Source: a virus
Virus record (IMG/VR): IMGVR_UViG_3300027743_000001
Span: 1-64,000 of that record
Reading direction: 5' to 3' (one strand)
DNA: 64,000 nucleotides
In this document: positions 1 through 8,153 of the stretch, piece after piece
Layout of the letters: each line of letters starts with the position of its first letter
Position numbering within the stretch: the stretch's first letter is position 1
Notes under the pieces: generated by a model
What the model was told of the DNA's origin: nothing
Database searches by the model: none
Seen by the model: only the letters and a program-made list of their open reading frames with translations
Program-made: the position numbers and the translations under genes

Positions 1-1477
1 TCACGTAGAAGCCTTCAGGGTTGAGCTTGTTGATCATGCCACTGCCCACCGACGCCACCGAGCGGTACTTCTCCTGCAGCCGCTTGAGAACCTTCACCGC
101 CTGGTAGACGTCGACCCTCGCAGTGGCCGCGATCGTCTCGACGCCGCCGGCATAGATCGTCGCGTACATAGTTGACTTCAGAACCTGCCGCCGCTTGTCC
201 GACTTCTGGAAGCTCGGCTCGTTGTAGAGGTCCCGGCCGAGCATCACGAAGAAGTCCTCGCCCTGCTCGTCCGCGTCCCGCAGGGTCTGCTTGAGATCCT
301 CATCGTTGTTCAGGAAGGCCCACGTGCGCAGCTCGATCTGGCCGTAGTCGGCCGAGACGATCACGTGCCCCTCCCTGGCCTCCACCGCCTTCCGCACCGT
401 CAGGTCGCCCGTGGGGAGCTGCTGCAGCGGAGGGTTGGCTACCGACATACGGGTGGTCCGCGCCTGGCACGGTTGAATCTGCGGGTGGATGCGGGCCGTC
501 TCATCCAGTTGGTACCCAGAGGCTTCCGACATAGCAGCCAGATAATTGACCCGCGTCCTGTGCACATCTCGGAACTCCAATACGAGATCAGCAATGGGGT
601 GGTCGATGGCGCCAAGAGCTTCCTTGTCAACCGAGAGCTGGCCGCCGGCCGTCTTCCGTGCACCGGGCGGCATGACTCCCGCCAGCTGCAGCGCCTTGGC
701 TACGCTCGCGGGCGCACTCGGAGTTATGCCGTACTCCGATTGGAGTATGCGAGCTATGTTGGCTTCCTGCTCCACCAGTAGCTCAGCCTGATCTCGCAGG
801 TATGGCCCGTTGACCGGTAGCCCGTTGCGCGCCATGGCCGTGCAGATGTTGGTAGTAGCGATCTCCATGGAGTGGCACTCCTGCCACCGGACGTTTTCCC
901 GCCGCCTCCGGTACGTGTCATAGAGTGCCGCCGTCAGGCAGGTGTCGAGAACCCCGTAGCCCACGAACGGGCGCCAGTCGAGTGGGACAGTGGCCCAGCT
1001 CCAGCCATTCAGCGCCATGCCTGCCTTGAGCCGTTCCTCGCCCGCGCCGGCCCAGCCGCCGAACTCCCGCACCGCCAGCGGCTTTAGGCGCCGCGTGTCG
1101 TCTGACCAGTTGTCCAGCCCGGCCCAGATCATGCCGTCTTCCAGATGCTCGATCGGCATCCGGTAGCCCATCTCCCAGACTGCCCAGTAGTCGTACGGGA
1201 GGTTCCACCACACCTGCTTGACGCCGGCCCTGTCGCACCACTTCAGCGCTTCCATCCCGAGCCCGCGCCAGTCATCCCAGGGAACCGACCAGCCGCCGTC
1301 AGTGTCGCCGAACTGGAGCGTGCGGACTCGGAAGTCCGGGCGCCATTGCTGGAGCCCGGTACCTTCCGTGTCACACCCAACCCGCGTGCGTCCCGGCTGT
1401 GTCAACCAGGTCCAGAACTCAGCGACGTCCGCGACGTCAGAGACCATCTGGAACGTCAGGTTGAGTGGGTCGATCAT
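1..1477 (-). CDS. polA: DNA polymerase I (family A), 3' end outside window
   Basis: Replicative phage polymerase, translated by hand from the minus strand because it runs off the window. Near the N-terminus is an exonuclease-type DTEGTGL motif (DxE). The C-terminal part shows polymerase motif A as SADYGQIELR, where Gly replaces the usual Ser, and motif B as KRRQVLKSTMYATIYAGG with the Arg and Lys finger residues. About 492 residues are present and the palm motif C lies beyond base 1. The ATG at 1477 overlaps the stop of the upstream gene as ATGA, so translation is coupled. It is the last visible gene of a replication cluster with SSB, Sak4 and nuclease genes. The family call is firm. Confidence 0.93.
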   Translation of the reverse strand, partial: MIDPLNLTFQMVSDVADVAEFWTWLTQPGRTRVGCDTEGTGLQQWRPDFRVRTLQFGDTDGGWSVPWDDWRGLGMEALKWCDRAGVKQVWWNLPYDYWAVWEMGYRMPIEHLEDGMIWAGLDNWSDDTRRLKPLAVREFGGWAGAGEERLKAGMALNGWSWATVPLDWRPFVGYGVLDTCLTAALYDTYRRRRENVRWQECHSMEIATTNICTAMARNGLPVNGPYLRDQAELLVEQEANIARILQSEYGITPSAPASVAKALQLAGVMPPGARKTAGGQLSVDKEALGAIDHPIADLVLEFRDVHRTRVNYLAAMSEASGYQLDETARIHPQIQPCQARTTRMSVANPPLQQLPTGDLTVRKAVEAREGHVIVSADYGQIELRTWAFLNNDEDLKQTLRDADEQGEDFFVMLGRDLYNEPSFQKSDKRRQVLKSTMYATIYAGGVETIAATARVDVYQAVKVLKRLQEKYRSVASVGSGMINKLNPEGFYV

Positions 1478-1656
1478 GCGAAGCGCCGCTTCCGGATCTC
1501 TATCGTGGCATCCTCCAGCTGCTGCCAGGCCGCGTCCACGGTGTGCGGCAGATCCTTGCCCTGAAGGAGAGAGAACAGCTGGGTGGCCTCGGTACGGGTG
1601 AGACCGGCCACCTGCGCGTAGGTAGCAAACAGCATCGAAACTATGGCATCCAACAT
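1474..1656 (-). CDS. small hypothetical protein upstream of polA
   Basis: Encodes 60 residues beginning MLDAIVSMLFATYAQVAGL and ending KRRFA, predicted helical and basic at the C-terminus. An AGGAG ribosome site lies just upstream (minus strand, about 1660-1665), right after a perfect hairpin. It overlaps polA by four bases, so the two are probably co-translated. No family was recognised. A polymerase accessory role is possible from position alone. Confidence 0.65.
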   Translation of the reverse strand: MLDAIVSMLFATYAQVAGLTRTEATQLFSLLQGKDLPHTVDAAWQQLEDATIEIRKRRFA

Positions 1657-1670
1657 GTGCTCCTAAAGAT

Positions 1671-1698
1671 CGGGCCGGTAGCTCACGCTACCGGCCCG
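1671..1698 (-). terminator. 12-bp hairpin between SSB-like gene and polA cluster
   Basis: A perfect inverted repeat (CGGGCCGGTAGC, loop of four, GCTACCGGCCCG) sits in the only gap between the SSB-like gene and the next minus-strand gene. On the minus strand it is followed by ATCTTTAGGAG, a poor T-tract that already contains the next ribosome site. It may be a partial terminator or attenuator lowering polymerase expression. Confidence 0.6.
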
Positions 1699-1713
1699 TG
1701 CTGGTGGTTGGTG

Positions 1714-2289
1714 TTAGGACCAGTCATCTTCTTTGGTGGGGGGATTGACGGCACCGGTCATGGTGAGACCCTCGCCGCCGAGTTCAATGTCGTCGTCGTC
1801 CAAACTGATCTCCTCTTCTCCATCCCCGAGGTTGCTGGCCCCGGAGTAGTCGCCGCCGGAGATAGCCGAGTCAACCCCGAGATTCTTGCGGAACCGAACC
1901 CGGTTGCGAGGCTGGCCGAGGTACTCGTCCTCATCCAGCCCGACCAGGATCTTCTGCCCGAGCATCTGCGCCGCGATCTGGTCGGCAGTCGGCCGCTCAG
2001 ACTTGATCCACTCCTGCGGAGCGCCCATGGCCTTCAGCCCCTGCGCGAAGATCCGCGCCGCGACCGAGTTTTCCGGGGACCACGTGAGCTGCTCGGAAAC
2101 CTGCCGGCCCTGCTGCGGACCGTTCATCGCTTCCAGAACGACCTTGAAACACTGCTTGCCGCCAGCCGTGATCGCCGCCGTGGACTTAACCACGACCATC
2201 TCGTACTCACCCTTGGGGAGAGGCTTGCCTTCCAGCTCCTCCCCGAACGCCTCGAACTCATCCGCGAAACTAAACTCACCGTCGCTCAC
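1714..2289 (-). CDS. single-stranded DNA-binding-like protein (DUF669-type)
   Basis: 191 residues. The N-terminal half (residues 1-140) resembles DUF669 phage proteins: an FxEFEA opening, LPKGEYEMVVVKS, and a central KVVLEAMNGPQQGRQV strand block. The last 50 residues are very acidic and end in a DDWS-like tail, similar to the acidic tails through which SSBs recruit partners. Its start overlaps the Sak4 gene by four bases. Sak4 recombinases act with a phage SSB, so this is the likely partner coating single-stranded DNA. The family assignment is by eye; the function is inferred from family and neighbour. Confidence 0.7.
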   Translation of the reverse strand: MSDGEFSFADEFEAFGEELEGKPLPKGEYEMVVVKSTAAITAGGKQCFKVVLEAMNGPQQGRQVSEQLTWSPENSVAARIFAQGLKAMGAPQEWIKSERPTADQIAAQMLGQKILVGLDEDEYLGQPRNRVRFRKNLGVDSAISGGDYSGASNLGDGEEEISLDDDDIELGGEGLTMTGAVNPPTKEDDWS

Positions 2290-3122
2290 TCTTCCTCCTT
2301 CCCTTCTCCTGTGCTGGCCGACGCATCACCGATGGTTGACACGACGGCCGGCTCCGCCATCAGCGGCCCATCCTTGAACACCAGCTTGATCAACTTGGAG
2401 AACGTGGTGTTGCGCGCCGCGATCTCTTCTGTCGTCTTGCCGGTCACCTGAGGCAGGGTAACGATGGCCGGGATACGCCCACCCACCCGCTCGCCCGCCT
2501 CGATCCGACCAGGAAGACGCCGCGTGCGAAGCTTACGCACTTCCTGGCCCGTCTTGTTGTCCGCCTCCACAAACAGATATGCGGTGACGTCCATCAGATA
2601 AGGGACCACTGTGTTCAGTTGCCCCTGCAAGTGTGGCCGGAGCATACCGTCTCCGGTCTCTTTCGTCATGGCTGTGACGACCACGGCCTCCAGCGGGTGG
2701 TTGGCATGGAACGTCAGGTCCCGAAGGTCCCGCATGAACCCGCCCACGACCCGGAGAACCGAGCCCCAGTCCTGCAGCTTGACCTGGTTGCGCCCCGCCA
2801 CGTCCTCGATATAGCGGTACTGCAGCTCAGAGATGCTATCAACCGACGCCGACCGGAACGGGTGCTTCCCGCCGTGCAGCCAGTCGAACGTCCGCTGGGC
2901 ATCCTGCCATTCTCGAACCGAGACCACAGCCGTATCCCAGTCGGAGGTCTTAGACCAAGAGGGAGGGGGATCGCGCGGATCCCACGCGACCCCCCTGATC
3001 GGCAGGAACCTGGCCGCGCTCTCTACATCGAAATACACACGAGGTGCCGGAGTGCTGGCAGCCAAGAGGGATTTGCCCACCTTGGACATACCGTGCACCA
3101 GCATAGAGAGAGCAGGATCCAC
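2286..3122 (-). CDS. Sak4-type RecA-like ATPase (recombinase)
   Basis: 278 residues. The Walker A motif HGMSKVGKS lies at residues 10-18, a Walker B-like strand SVDSISEL follows near residue 95, and the later region reads VVVTAMTKETGDGMLRPHLQGQL, typical of the AAA_24/Sak4 single-domain RecA family. These ATP-dependent proteins anneal single strands and promote homologous recombination in phages, usually beside an SSB gene, as here. The start is GTG at 3122, sharing one base with the upstream TAG; the next ATG would cut into the Walker region. Family confidence is high; whether it acts in replication, repair or both is not visible. Confidence 0.87.
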   Translation of the reverse strand: MDPALSMLVHGMSKVGKSLLAASTPAPRVYFDVESAARFLPIRGVAWDPRDPPPSWSKTSDWDTAVVSVREWQDAQRTFDWLHGGKHPFRSASVDSISELQYRYIEDVAGRNQVKLQDWGSVLRVVGGFMRDLRDLTFHANHPLEAVVVTAMTKETGDGMLRPHLQGQLNTVVPYLMDVTAYLFVEADNKTGQEVRKLRTRRLPGRIEAGERVGGRIPAIVTLPQVTGKTTEEIAARNTTFSKLIKLVFKDGPLMAEPAVVSTIGDASASTGEGKEEE

Positions 3123-3778
3123 TACGCCCTCGCAGGAGCGTTGAACTGGCCGTTAGGGTTGTGCCCCGGCGGACGGTTGGAAGCCGGAGCCGTGGAGAAC
3201 CAGTCCTGAGGAGTGAAGATCTCATCGTTCGGGTAGGGCTGAACCGGAGCAGGCTGCTCCGAGTCCTCCGCCTGAGTGACCTCGGAGTTGGTCATCCACT
3301 GCCCGTTAGGCCAGCGGGTGAGCATCTCGGCCCGGGACTCGGAACTGACCCGGTTGGTGTAGTCGACCAGCTCCCGCGCCGACACCGCGTCCTGCGTCTT
3401 CATGTCAACCACGTTGCTGCCGTTGTAGATCCGGACGCCGTACTCCGGCTCCGGCTGAGGCTCCGGCTGCTGGAACTGCTGCGCGATCTGCTCCGGAACG
3501 GGGAGCCGCTGCCGGAAGCTGTGGAGGTTGACGTCCGTGCGCGCCCACCGTCCACGGTGGAGGAACACCCACACGTCCCCACAGCGCAGGCACGCCCACA
3601 TGATGCCGGGGTGCCAGTTGTCCGCCGAAGGGCGGATGCACTCGTGCTGACCTTCTGCTGTCATGCTGCTACGGACCTCTCTAATAGCATCCACGATCTC
3701 CGGCTCGGGGACCGTAGACCGCTGGCTGGTAGGCCAGATTCTCCATCCGGTCATGATTATTACAACCTTCTCTCTCAC
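3122..3778 (-). CDS. hypothetical protein with one CxxC and a Pro/Gln-rich linker
   Basis: 218 residues from a GTG at 3778; an ATG at 3754 behind an AGAAGG site is an alternative start. An N-terminal block holds an H-x-C ... CLRCGDVWVF segment that may bind zinc together with His46 and Cys48. A low-complexity PEPQPEPE linker and a polar C-terminus (PPGHNPNGQF) follow. It lies inside the replication operon between the nuclease side and Sak4. No family was recognised. Confidence 0.7.
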   Translation of the reverse strand: MREKVVIIMTGWRIWPTSQRSTVPEPEIVDAIREVRSSMTAEGQHECIRPSADNWHPGIMWACLRCGDVWVFLHRGRWARTDVNLHSFRQRLPVPEQIAQQFQQPEPQPEPEYGVRIYNGSNVVDMKTQDAVSARELVDYTNRVSSESRAEMLTRWPNGQWMTNSEVTQAEDSEQPAPVQPYPNDEIFTPQDWFSTAPASNRPPGHNPNGQFNAPARA

Positions 3779-3781
3779 CGG

Positions 3782-4009
3782 TCACCCTAACCACTCGTGT
3801 AGGGCCACGATCTCGGCACATGGCCAGCGCTGGCTACAGGATGTGCACAGCGTATGACCCACCTGGCCAGGCACGGTGCCTGGCATAGATTCCGTAGCCC
3901 CAGCTGTGTGTTCCATCAAAATGATCTCCACTAGATTGTGGAGCTTGTCGTCCGTGAGCAGGAGCGCACGGTCTCTAAGACACTCCACGTTCACCTGAAG
4001 TTTGCCCAC
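3782..4009 (-). CDS. small CxxC protein in replication operon
   Basis: 75 residues from a GTG at 4009, two bases after the nuclease stop. It contains a C-x2-C pair in the segment HTLCTSCSQRWPC, followed by AEIVALHEWLG, so a small zinc knuckle is likely. A longer frame exists upstream but runs antisense-like through the nuclease gene and is Arg/Ser-rich, so the short start was chosen. Function unknown. Confidence 0.6.
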   Translation of the reverse strand: MGKLQVNVECLRDRALLLTDDKLHNLVEIILMEHTAGATESMPGTVPGQVGHTLCTSCSQRWPCAEIVALHEWLG

Positions 4010-4010
4010 G

Positions 4011-4943
4011 CTACACTGCCTCCTGGTCATCGGTATAGCGCTCGAACGGGTCTCCGACAACGTACAGGTCAGTGAGCATCTGCTCGGCCGCCGCCTTGCC
4101 GGTGGCCTGGTACTCCGCGCAAGGCAGCTTGAACGGGCAGGTAGCGCACTGCCACGACGGGTGGAACGGGGTAGCGATGCGATGGTCCAGCCCAGAGTCA
4201 AGATCACGCTTGGCCCGGATCATGTTGTTCAGAATGCCGATCAACCGGAACCGGTACGCCATCAGATCCATGTGGCTGATCGGGATCACCAGCCGCTTGT
4301 AGAACGGTGGCTTGGCCGCTGCCGTGCGGAGCACCTTCCTGAGCAGCGTGTAGACGATGCCGGCCACCCAGGGCTCCGCCTGGTCCCGATCTGAGCTGGC
4401 CTCTAGCAGCATGTAGAGCCGGCCCTGCGGGGACATCTCCAGACCCAGGATGGTTGGCTCACCGAAGTTGCCCACTGTCTTGTAGTCGTTGATGAAGATC
4501 GCACCGTCAGAGATCCGCCGGGACCGCCGGTCCAGCTTGCCCCGGACCAGGATGTCAACCGATTCCCCATCGACTTCCAGCGTGATCACTTCCTTGAGCT
4601 GCGCTTCCACGCCGAGAGTCTGCCAGTCGGCCGCCTCATCGTTGGCCCACTCGACGTATCCCTCCAGCATTGCGCGCCCGAGCTTGTTCTCCCTGTCCAA
4701 CCCGTCCGTGAACCCGCCGTGCGCCTTCTCGTACTCGTACATCATCAGCACGTCCCAAATGGCGCCGATATCGGCCCGACCATCTCCCTCCTCCCACAGC
4801 TCCAGCGCATGGTGGACCCGCGCGCCGAACGGAAGCGGCCCGGTTGGAGGCTCATCCTTGCGCCTGAGCTTCCTGTACGTGCCAAAAAACCATGAGCGTG
4901 GGCATGACATAAATCGCTGCATGTCCGAGTAGCTGGTCTGCAT
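4011..4943 (-). CDS. PD-(D/E)XK exonuclease, Cas4/RecB-like
   Basis: 310 residues. A first cysteine sits in FMSCPRSWF (Cys14); GARVHHALELWEEG supplies the conserved His of RecB-type nucleases; AIFINDYKT gives the catalytic D-x-K; and a C-terminal CATCPFKLPC cluster (around residue 264) completes the four Cys of an Fe-S site as in Cas4 and AddB. Such nucleases resect DNA ends and partner phage annealases, which fits the Sak4 and SSB genes downstream. The start codon lies 8 bases after a good -10 hexamer, so the mRNA is probably leaderless. The family call is strong. Confidence 0.88.
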   Translation of the reverse strand: MQTSYSDMQRFMSCPRSWFFGTYRKLRRKDEPPTGPLPFGARVHHALELWEEGDGRADIGAIWDVLMMYEYEKAHGGFTDGLDRENKLGRAMLEGYVEWANDEAADWQTLGVEAQLKEVITLEVDGESVDILVRGKLDRRSRRISDGAIFINDYKTVGNFGEPTILGLEMSPQGRLYMLLEASSDRDQAEPWVAGIVYTLLRKVLRTAAAKPPFYKRLVIPISHMDLMAYRFRLIGILNNMIRAKRDLDSGLDHRIATPFHPSWQCATCPFKLPCAEYQATGKAAAEQMLTDLYVVGDPFERYTDDQEAV

Positions 4944-4950
4944 AGTTGCG

Positions 4951-4987
4951 TATACTATGGTTGACTACCAGACCACACAAGGGGGAA
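4951..4987. promoter_or_regulatory. divergent overlapping promoters with a GGTTGAC site
   Basis: The GTATACTATGGTTGAC stretch carries back-to-back -10 boxes: TATACT on plus (4951-4956) and TAGTAT on minus (4952-4957). The minus box has a TTGTGT -35 at a 17-base spacing and sits 8 bases before the nuclease ATG. A GGTTGAC motif (4959-4965) overlaps both. The two promoters cannot easily be bound by polymerase at once, so the site may be a switch between the replication operon and the plus-strand early genes. Confidence 0.55.
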
Positions 4988-4990
4988 CGT

Positions 4991-5782
4991 ATGCAGTTCA
5001 CGCAGCGGGAGCTACGCAAGTTCGCGCCAGACTCCAGAAAACTGATCTTGCAAGTACAGGCGTCCGGCTGGCACGGGGACCGGATAGCACGGCACGGCGC
5101 CGTGTTGCTAGCACCAGACAAGACAGCCCGTATCTGCGTGCCAAGGCAGGTAAACGGCCGGCTTCTCAACAACACGATGGCCCCATATAAGCGCTGGCTT
5201 CTCCAGCAAAACCAGTACGACCCCGCCACCATCAGAGCAGAAGCAGAGGTTGACATGCCGGCGTGCGCAGAGTGCGGCAAGGTCTTCGAACGTAAGCAGC
5301 AGGTCACCGTCCACCACGCGATGGTCCACGACCTGAAGCAGTGCCCGCACTGCGAGCGGAAGATGAACGCCAGCAACCTGGCCCGTCACATCAACTCCGC
5401 GCACCAGCCGTTCCCTGAGCCCGAGACCGCACCGGTTGACACTGAAGCGCCGCTCACGCTGGCCGGTATCGAGCTGCCACCAGCCGCGTTTGACAGCTTC
5501 CCTGCTGATCTCCCGCACGGTGCTGACTACTTCAAGCCCTCGGCCGAACCCGAGCGGGACGGGCTGCTCGATTACTTCCGGCACAACGCCACCCCCGAGC
5601 AGCCGTCTGAGCAGCTGACAGCCATTCGCGCGATCCTCATCCCCAGCATGGAACGGGAAGCGAAGCGCAACCGCGCCCGCATAGCAGAGCTGGAGCGGAT
5701 GATCGTTGACCAGCAAGAGGTGCACCGCAAGGAGCTTGAGGACTGCTCCGCCAAGCTTGACCTGATCCGTGGACTGCTCTAG
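4991..5782 (+). CDS. C2H2 zinc-finger protein with coiled-coil tail
   Basis: 263 residues from ATG 4991, with GGGGGA as ribosome site; an in-frame TTG further up lies inside the promoter and was rejected. Two tandem C2H2 fingers are readable near residues 80-125: CAECGKVF...H-x4-H and CPHCERKM...H-x4-H. The N-terminal 75 residues form a separate unrecognised domain. The C-terminal 40 residues (AKRNRARIAELERMIVDQQE) look like a coiled coil, so the protein may dimerise. It is first in a plus-strand early operon and divergent from the replication genes, so a DNA-binding regulator is plausible. Binding is inferred, not shown. Confidence 0.8.
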   Translation: MQFTQRELRKFAPDSRKLILQVQASGWHGDRIARHGAVLLAPDKTARICVPRQVNGRLLNNTMAPYKRWLLQQNQYDPATIRAEAEVDMPACAECGKVFERKQQVTVHHAMVHDLKQCPHCERKMNASNLARHINSAHQPFPEPETAPVDTEAPLTLAGIELPPAAFDSFPADLPHGADYFKPSAEPERDGLLDYFRHNATPEQPSEQLTAIRAILIPSMEREAKRNRARIAELERMIVDQQEVHRKELEDCSAKLDLIRGLL

Positions 5783-5811
5783 TTGACAGCCGTTGACCGA
5801 TGGTGTACAGT
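5783..5811 (+). promoter_or_regulatory. promoter with tandem TTGAC operator
   Basis: TTGACA, 17-base spacer, TACAGT. Inside the spacer a second CGTTGAC (5791-5797) starts exactly 10 bases after the first TTGAC and 8 bases before the -10. It begins in the stop codon of the zinc-finger gene and drives the gene at 5838, which has an AGAGGG ribosome site. Confidence 0.75.
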
Positions 5812-5837
5812 CAAGCTATCGAACAGAGAGGGTCACT

Positions 5838-6395
5838 ATGTGGATCATCGGTCAATACGGTTTCATCTCACTCGTCCAACACAAGGATGACCCAGACATC
5901 ATGCAAGTCCGCGCCCGGGTGCGTGAGGACATCCTCATGTACTTCCCAGGGGTGGAGATTGAAATGATCGTCGGCGCCGACTACCTGTATCGGGCGAACG
6001 TCCCGCGCAACATCGTTGCTGAGACAGTGGCCGCTGAGATCCTTGGGTACTCCGTGACCAGCCACGTCAAGGACGTTGCCGTTCAGTGCTCCCAGCCGAA
6101 CGCCTACCGGCAGACAGCCTATTACGCCTGCTGGAGAGCCCTGTCGGACATGCAGCCATACGCGCCATACTCCCGGCTCCCGCGTGCCGAAGAGAAGCGG
6201 CTGCTGAACCGCCGAGTTGGCGTGCGCCCGTGGGCAAACGACATGCTCCCGTTCGAGCAGGACGTGATGTACCCGGCGTGGGACGGGCCAACGCAGGACA
6301 TCCCCGAACTGGAAGAGGACAAGCAGCCCCGGGACAAGCAGGGCCGGTTCGCCTCCAAGCACCGCAAGAGCAAGAAGGGCAAGACCAATGGATAA
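5838..6395 (+). CDS. hypothetical protein of the MWI-x-YGF family
   Basis: 185 residues from ATG 5838. The start MWIIGQYGFISLV, followed by a DPD ... QVRARVREDI block, matches a small-protein family common in actinophages and in some bacterial genomes; its role is unknown. Residues 1-85 hold the conserved domain. The C-terminal part is phage-specific and ends in a Lys-rich tail (KHRKSKKGKTNG) that could contact nucleic acid. It has its own promoter (5783) and overlaps the next gene by 8 bases. Confidence 0.8.
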   Translation: MWIIGQYGFISLVQHKDDPDIMQVRARVREDILMYFPGVEIEMIVGADYLYRANVPRNIVAETVAAEILGYSVTSHVKDVAVQCSQPNAYRQTAYYACWRALSDMQPYAPYSRLPRAEEKRLLNRRVGVRPWANDMLPFEQDVMYPAWDGPTQDIPELEEDKQPRDKQGRFASKHRKSKKGKTNG

Positions 6396-6777
6396 CGGAT
6401 ACCCGCCGCTCCCGTTCGATGAGCGGGAGGAGAAGCTGCCCACGTGGGCGCGGAAGCAGATGTCTGAGCTACGACGCCGCACCAAGGCCGCTGAGGACGC
6501 CGTGTTTCAGGCTGCTAACGGGGAGAAGCTGGAGGAGTCGGATACGATCTTCCGGCCCTACGGGGACATCCCGAAGGGGTTGGGCATCGGCCAGACAGTC
6601 CGCTTCAAGTTGCATAGCGCGCAATCCCCACAGCGGTTCAGCTCTGACTACGTCGACATCCGGGTGATGGTGGGTAGCAAGGGTGAAGCCATACAGCTTA
6701 TGGGTGGCCGAGCGGTAACCCTGCATCCCCAGTCCTCTAACGTGATCAACGTTCGCATGGCTCCGCACTACCTGTAA
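6388..6777 (+). CDS. hypothetical protein (WARKQ-start actinophage type, possibly DUF7239)
   Basis: 129 residues. The N-terminal PLPFDEREEKLPTWARK and a helical RRRTKAAEDAVFQ segment resemble small early actinophage proteins grouped as DUF7239; this match is from memory and tentative. The C-terminal half (RFSSDYVDIRVMVGSKGEAIQL) looks like a beta-rich domain. It is coupled to the upstream gene by an 8-base overlap. Confidence 0.7.
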   Translation: MDNGYPPLPFDEREEKLPTWARKQMSELRRRTKAAEDAVFQAANGEKLEESDTIFRPYGDIPKGLGIGQTVRFKLHSAQSPQRFSSDYVDIRVMVGSKGEAIQLMGGRAVTLHPQSSNVINVRMAPHYL

Positions 6778-6789
6778 GGGAGCAGCACC

Positions 6790-7323
6790 ATGAGCCCGAA
6801 AACCAAACTCGCCATCGGCTTGTTGTGGTTCCTGGTGCTGCTCTCCCTCCTGTGGATGTTCGTACCGGCCGTGTCAACCACCGGCCTCTCGGCTTTCCGG
6901 TGGTTCAGCCCGACCAAGGTATACGTGCAGATTGGCCCCGGCCTTGGTCTCTGGCCACTGGCCGAGGCTGTGGAGTTCGTAGACCAGCACACGTCCACGC
7001 AGGCTGTGATCGGTGACTGCCGCCGGGGTAGCCGCTGTATCCGGGTCACCTCCAACCCCAAACTGCCTATCCACATCGCTGGCCGTGCCAGCTGGTCCAA
7101 TGAAGTGCTGGAGGTCCGGGTGGAGTTCAACCCGGCGTATGCCTCGCGGCCCGTGAACAGTCGGCTCCAGATGTCCGTGCACGAGCTAGGGCATGCGTTC
7201 GGGATTCACAGCCACAATCCATTGTGCACGTCGGTCATGTACGCATATATTACGTGCCAGGGCGAGGGTATCCCGCCCAAAAAGTTCACTGCCGCTGAGG
7301 TAGAGATCCTAGAGAGGCACTAG
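6790..7323 (+). CDS. membrane-anchored metzincin-like metalloprotease
   Basis: 177 residues. Residues 8-30 form one hydrophobic helix with no clear signal-peptidase site, so it is probably a type II anchor with the domain outside. The catalytic helix is HELGHAFGIHSH (residues 131-142): His131, Glu132 and His135, with the third His at 142, one residue later than the classical HExxHxxGxxH. The Met-turn TSVMY follows (Met150). A Cys pair (77 and 83) probably forms a disulfide. A second, secreted paralog lies at 54379. Metzincins cleave proteins; the target here is unknown. The protease fold call is strong. Confidence 0.82.
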   Translation: MSPKTKLAIGLLWFLVLLSLLWMFVPAVSTTGLSAFRWFSPTKVYVQIGPGLGLWPLAEAVEFVDQHTSTQAVIGDCRRGSRCIRVTSNPKLPIHIAGRASWSNEVLEVRVEFNPAYASRPVNSRLQMSVHELGHAFGIHSHNPLCTSVMYAYITCQGEGIPPKKFTAAEVEILERH

Positions 7324-7324
7324 G

Positions 7325-7657
7325 ATGGTGGCCCGTATGGACCCCAGGACGGTTGCGGAGATCCTGACTCTGCACGACAAGGTCCGGCGCAGTTACTCCC
7401 GCAACCTGAGGTGGCAGTTGACATGCGTGGCCTACCACATCAACCCTGAGGTCTTCGCTGTGCCGGTGGAGCACCGCCGGCCGCCCCCGTCCCATGTCTC
7501 GAACATGTACCACATGGCCTACCGGCTGGCCAAGTTGCTTCACCTGTCCATACCCGTCTCAGCTTCCATGTACGAGATCGGCAGGCTGCTGCTCAAGGCC
7601 GAGACCCTGCTGCTGAACATCCCGGAAGCTGCCACTGAGGAGATCGACTTTGTTTAG
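7325..7657 (+). CDS. hypothetical protein
   Basis: 110 residues starting one base after the protease stop (ATG 7325, or ATG 7337). Mostly helical, with HVSNMYHMAYRLAKLLHL and LLLKAETLLLNIPE stretches. No family was recognised. Tight packing with both neighbours supports it being real. Confidence 0.65.
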   Translation: MVARMDPRTVAEILTLHDKVRRSYSRNLRWQLTCVAYHINPEVFAVPVEHRRPPPSHVSNMYHMAYRLAKLLHLSIPVSASMYEIGRLLLKAETLLLNIPEAATEEIDFV

Positions 7658-7658
7658 G

Positions 7659-8114
7659 ATGGGCGACAAGATCGCGAAGAAGGGCGAGGCTTTCGAGTCC
7701 TCGATCAAGTTCAACCGCCGCGTGCTGTGGGCGAATGATGAGATCGTCTTCTATGTCTATGATGGCGGCCCGACCGAGCAGTACAGCTCGGCCCCGCCGG
7801 AAGACTTCATGATCCTGCCCCAGCCCAAGCGGCCCGGCCTGAAGGTCGGAGACGCCGTGCGGCTGGCACACAGTGTCGGCAAGCAGCGCTTCCGCGTGCT
7901 CTACCTGATTGAGGAGTACGCGCTGATCAAGGATGAGCTGGCCTCCCCCCAGGAAGGGACCATCATCCAGATCGAGCTGGCCGAGCTGCTGGAGCCGGTC
8001 GGCTGGAATGTCAACCGGATCGACTGGCTTGATGACTCTACGTGGTCCGTGACGATCACCGGAACCGGCAAGATACCGGACTGGGCAGGCAACACCGACC
8101 ACCCGCTCTCTTAG
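7659..8114 (+). CDS. hypothetical protein with SH3-like repeats
   Basis: 151 residues from ATG 7659, one base after the upstream stop (a TTG at 7650 is the alternative). Two segments, GDKIAKKGEAFESSIKFN and KVGDAVRLAHSVGKQRFRV, look like small beta-barrel (SH3-like) units. Acidic and soluble, no signal peptide. Function unknown. Confidence 0.65.
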   Translation: MGDKIAKKGEAFESSIKFNRRVLWANDEIVFYVYDGGPTEQYSSAPPEDFMILPQPKRPGLKVGDAVRLAHSVGKQRFRVLYLIEEYALIKDELASPQEGTIIQIELAELLEPVGWNVNRIDWLDDSTWSVTITGTGKIPDWAGNTDHPLS

Positions 8115-8118
8115 GGGA

Positions 8119-8147
8119 TTGTGAAGCACCAAACCGCCCACTAGTCT
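8119..8147 (+). promoter_or_regulatory. TTGTGA-type promoter, leaderless start
   Basis: TTGTGA (8119-8124), 17-base spacer, TAGTCT (8142-8147), then six bases to the ATG at 8154. Transcription would start at or next to the start codon. It lacks the second TTGAC found in most plus-strand promoters here and resembles the promoter upstream of the capsid gene. Confidence 0.55.
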
Positions 8148-8153
8148 CCGGAC

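Noticed and set aside
365-1564. Several plus-strand ORFs opposite the DNA polymerase
   Set aside because: Arg/Pro-rich antisense frames over a clear polA reading frame on the minus strand.
1465-2451. 328-residue plus ORF
   Set aside because: Antisense shadow of the SSB-like and neighbouring genes, no ribosome site.
4946-4990. TTG start for the zinc-finger gene
   Set aside because: Lies in the divergent promoter region; ATG 4991 has a better ribosome site.
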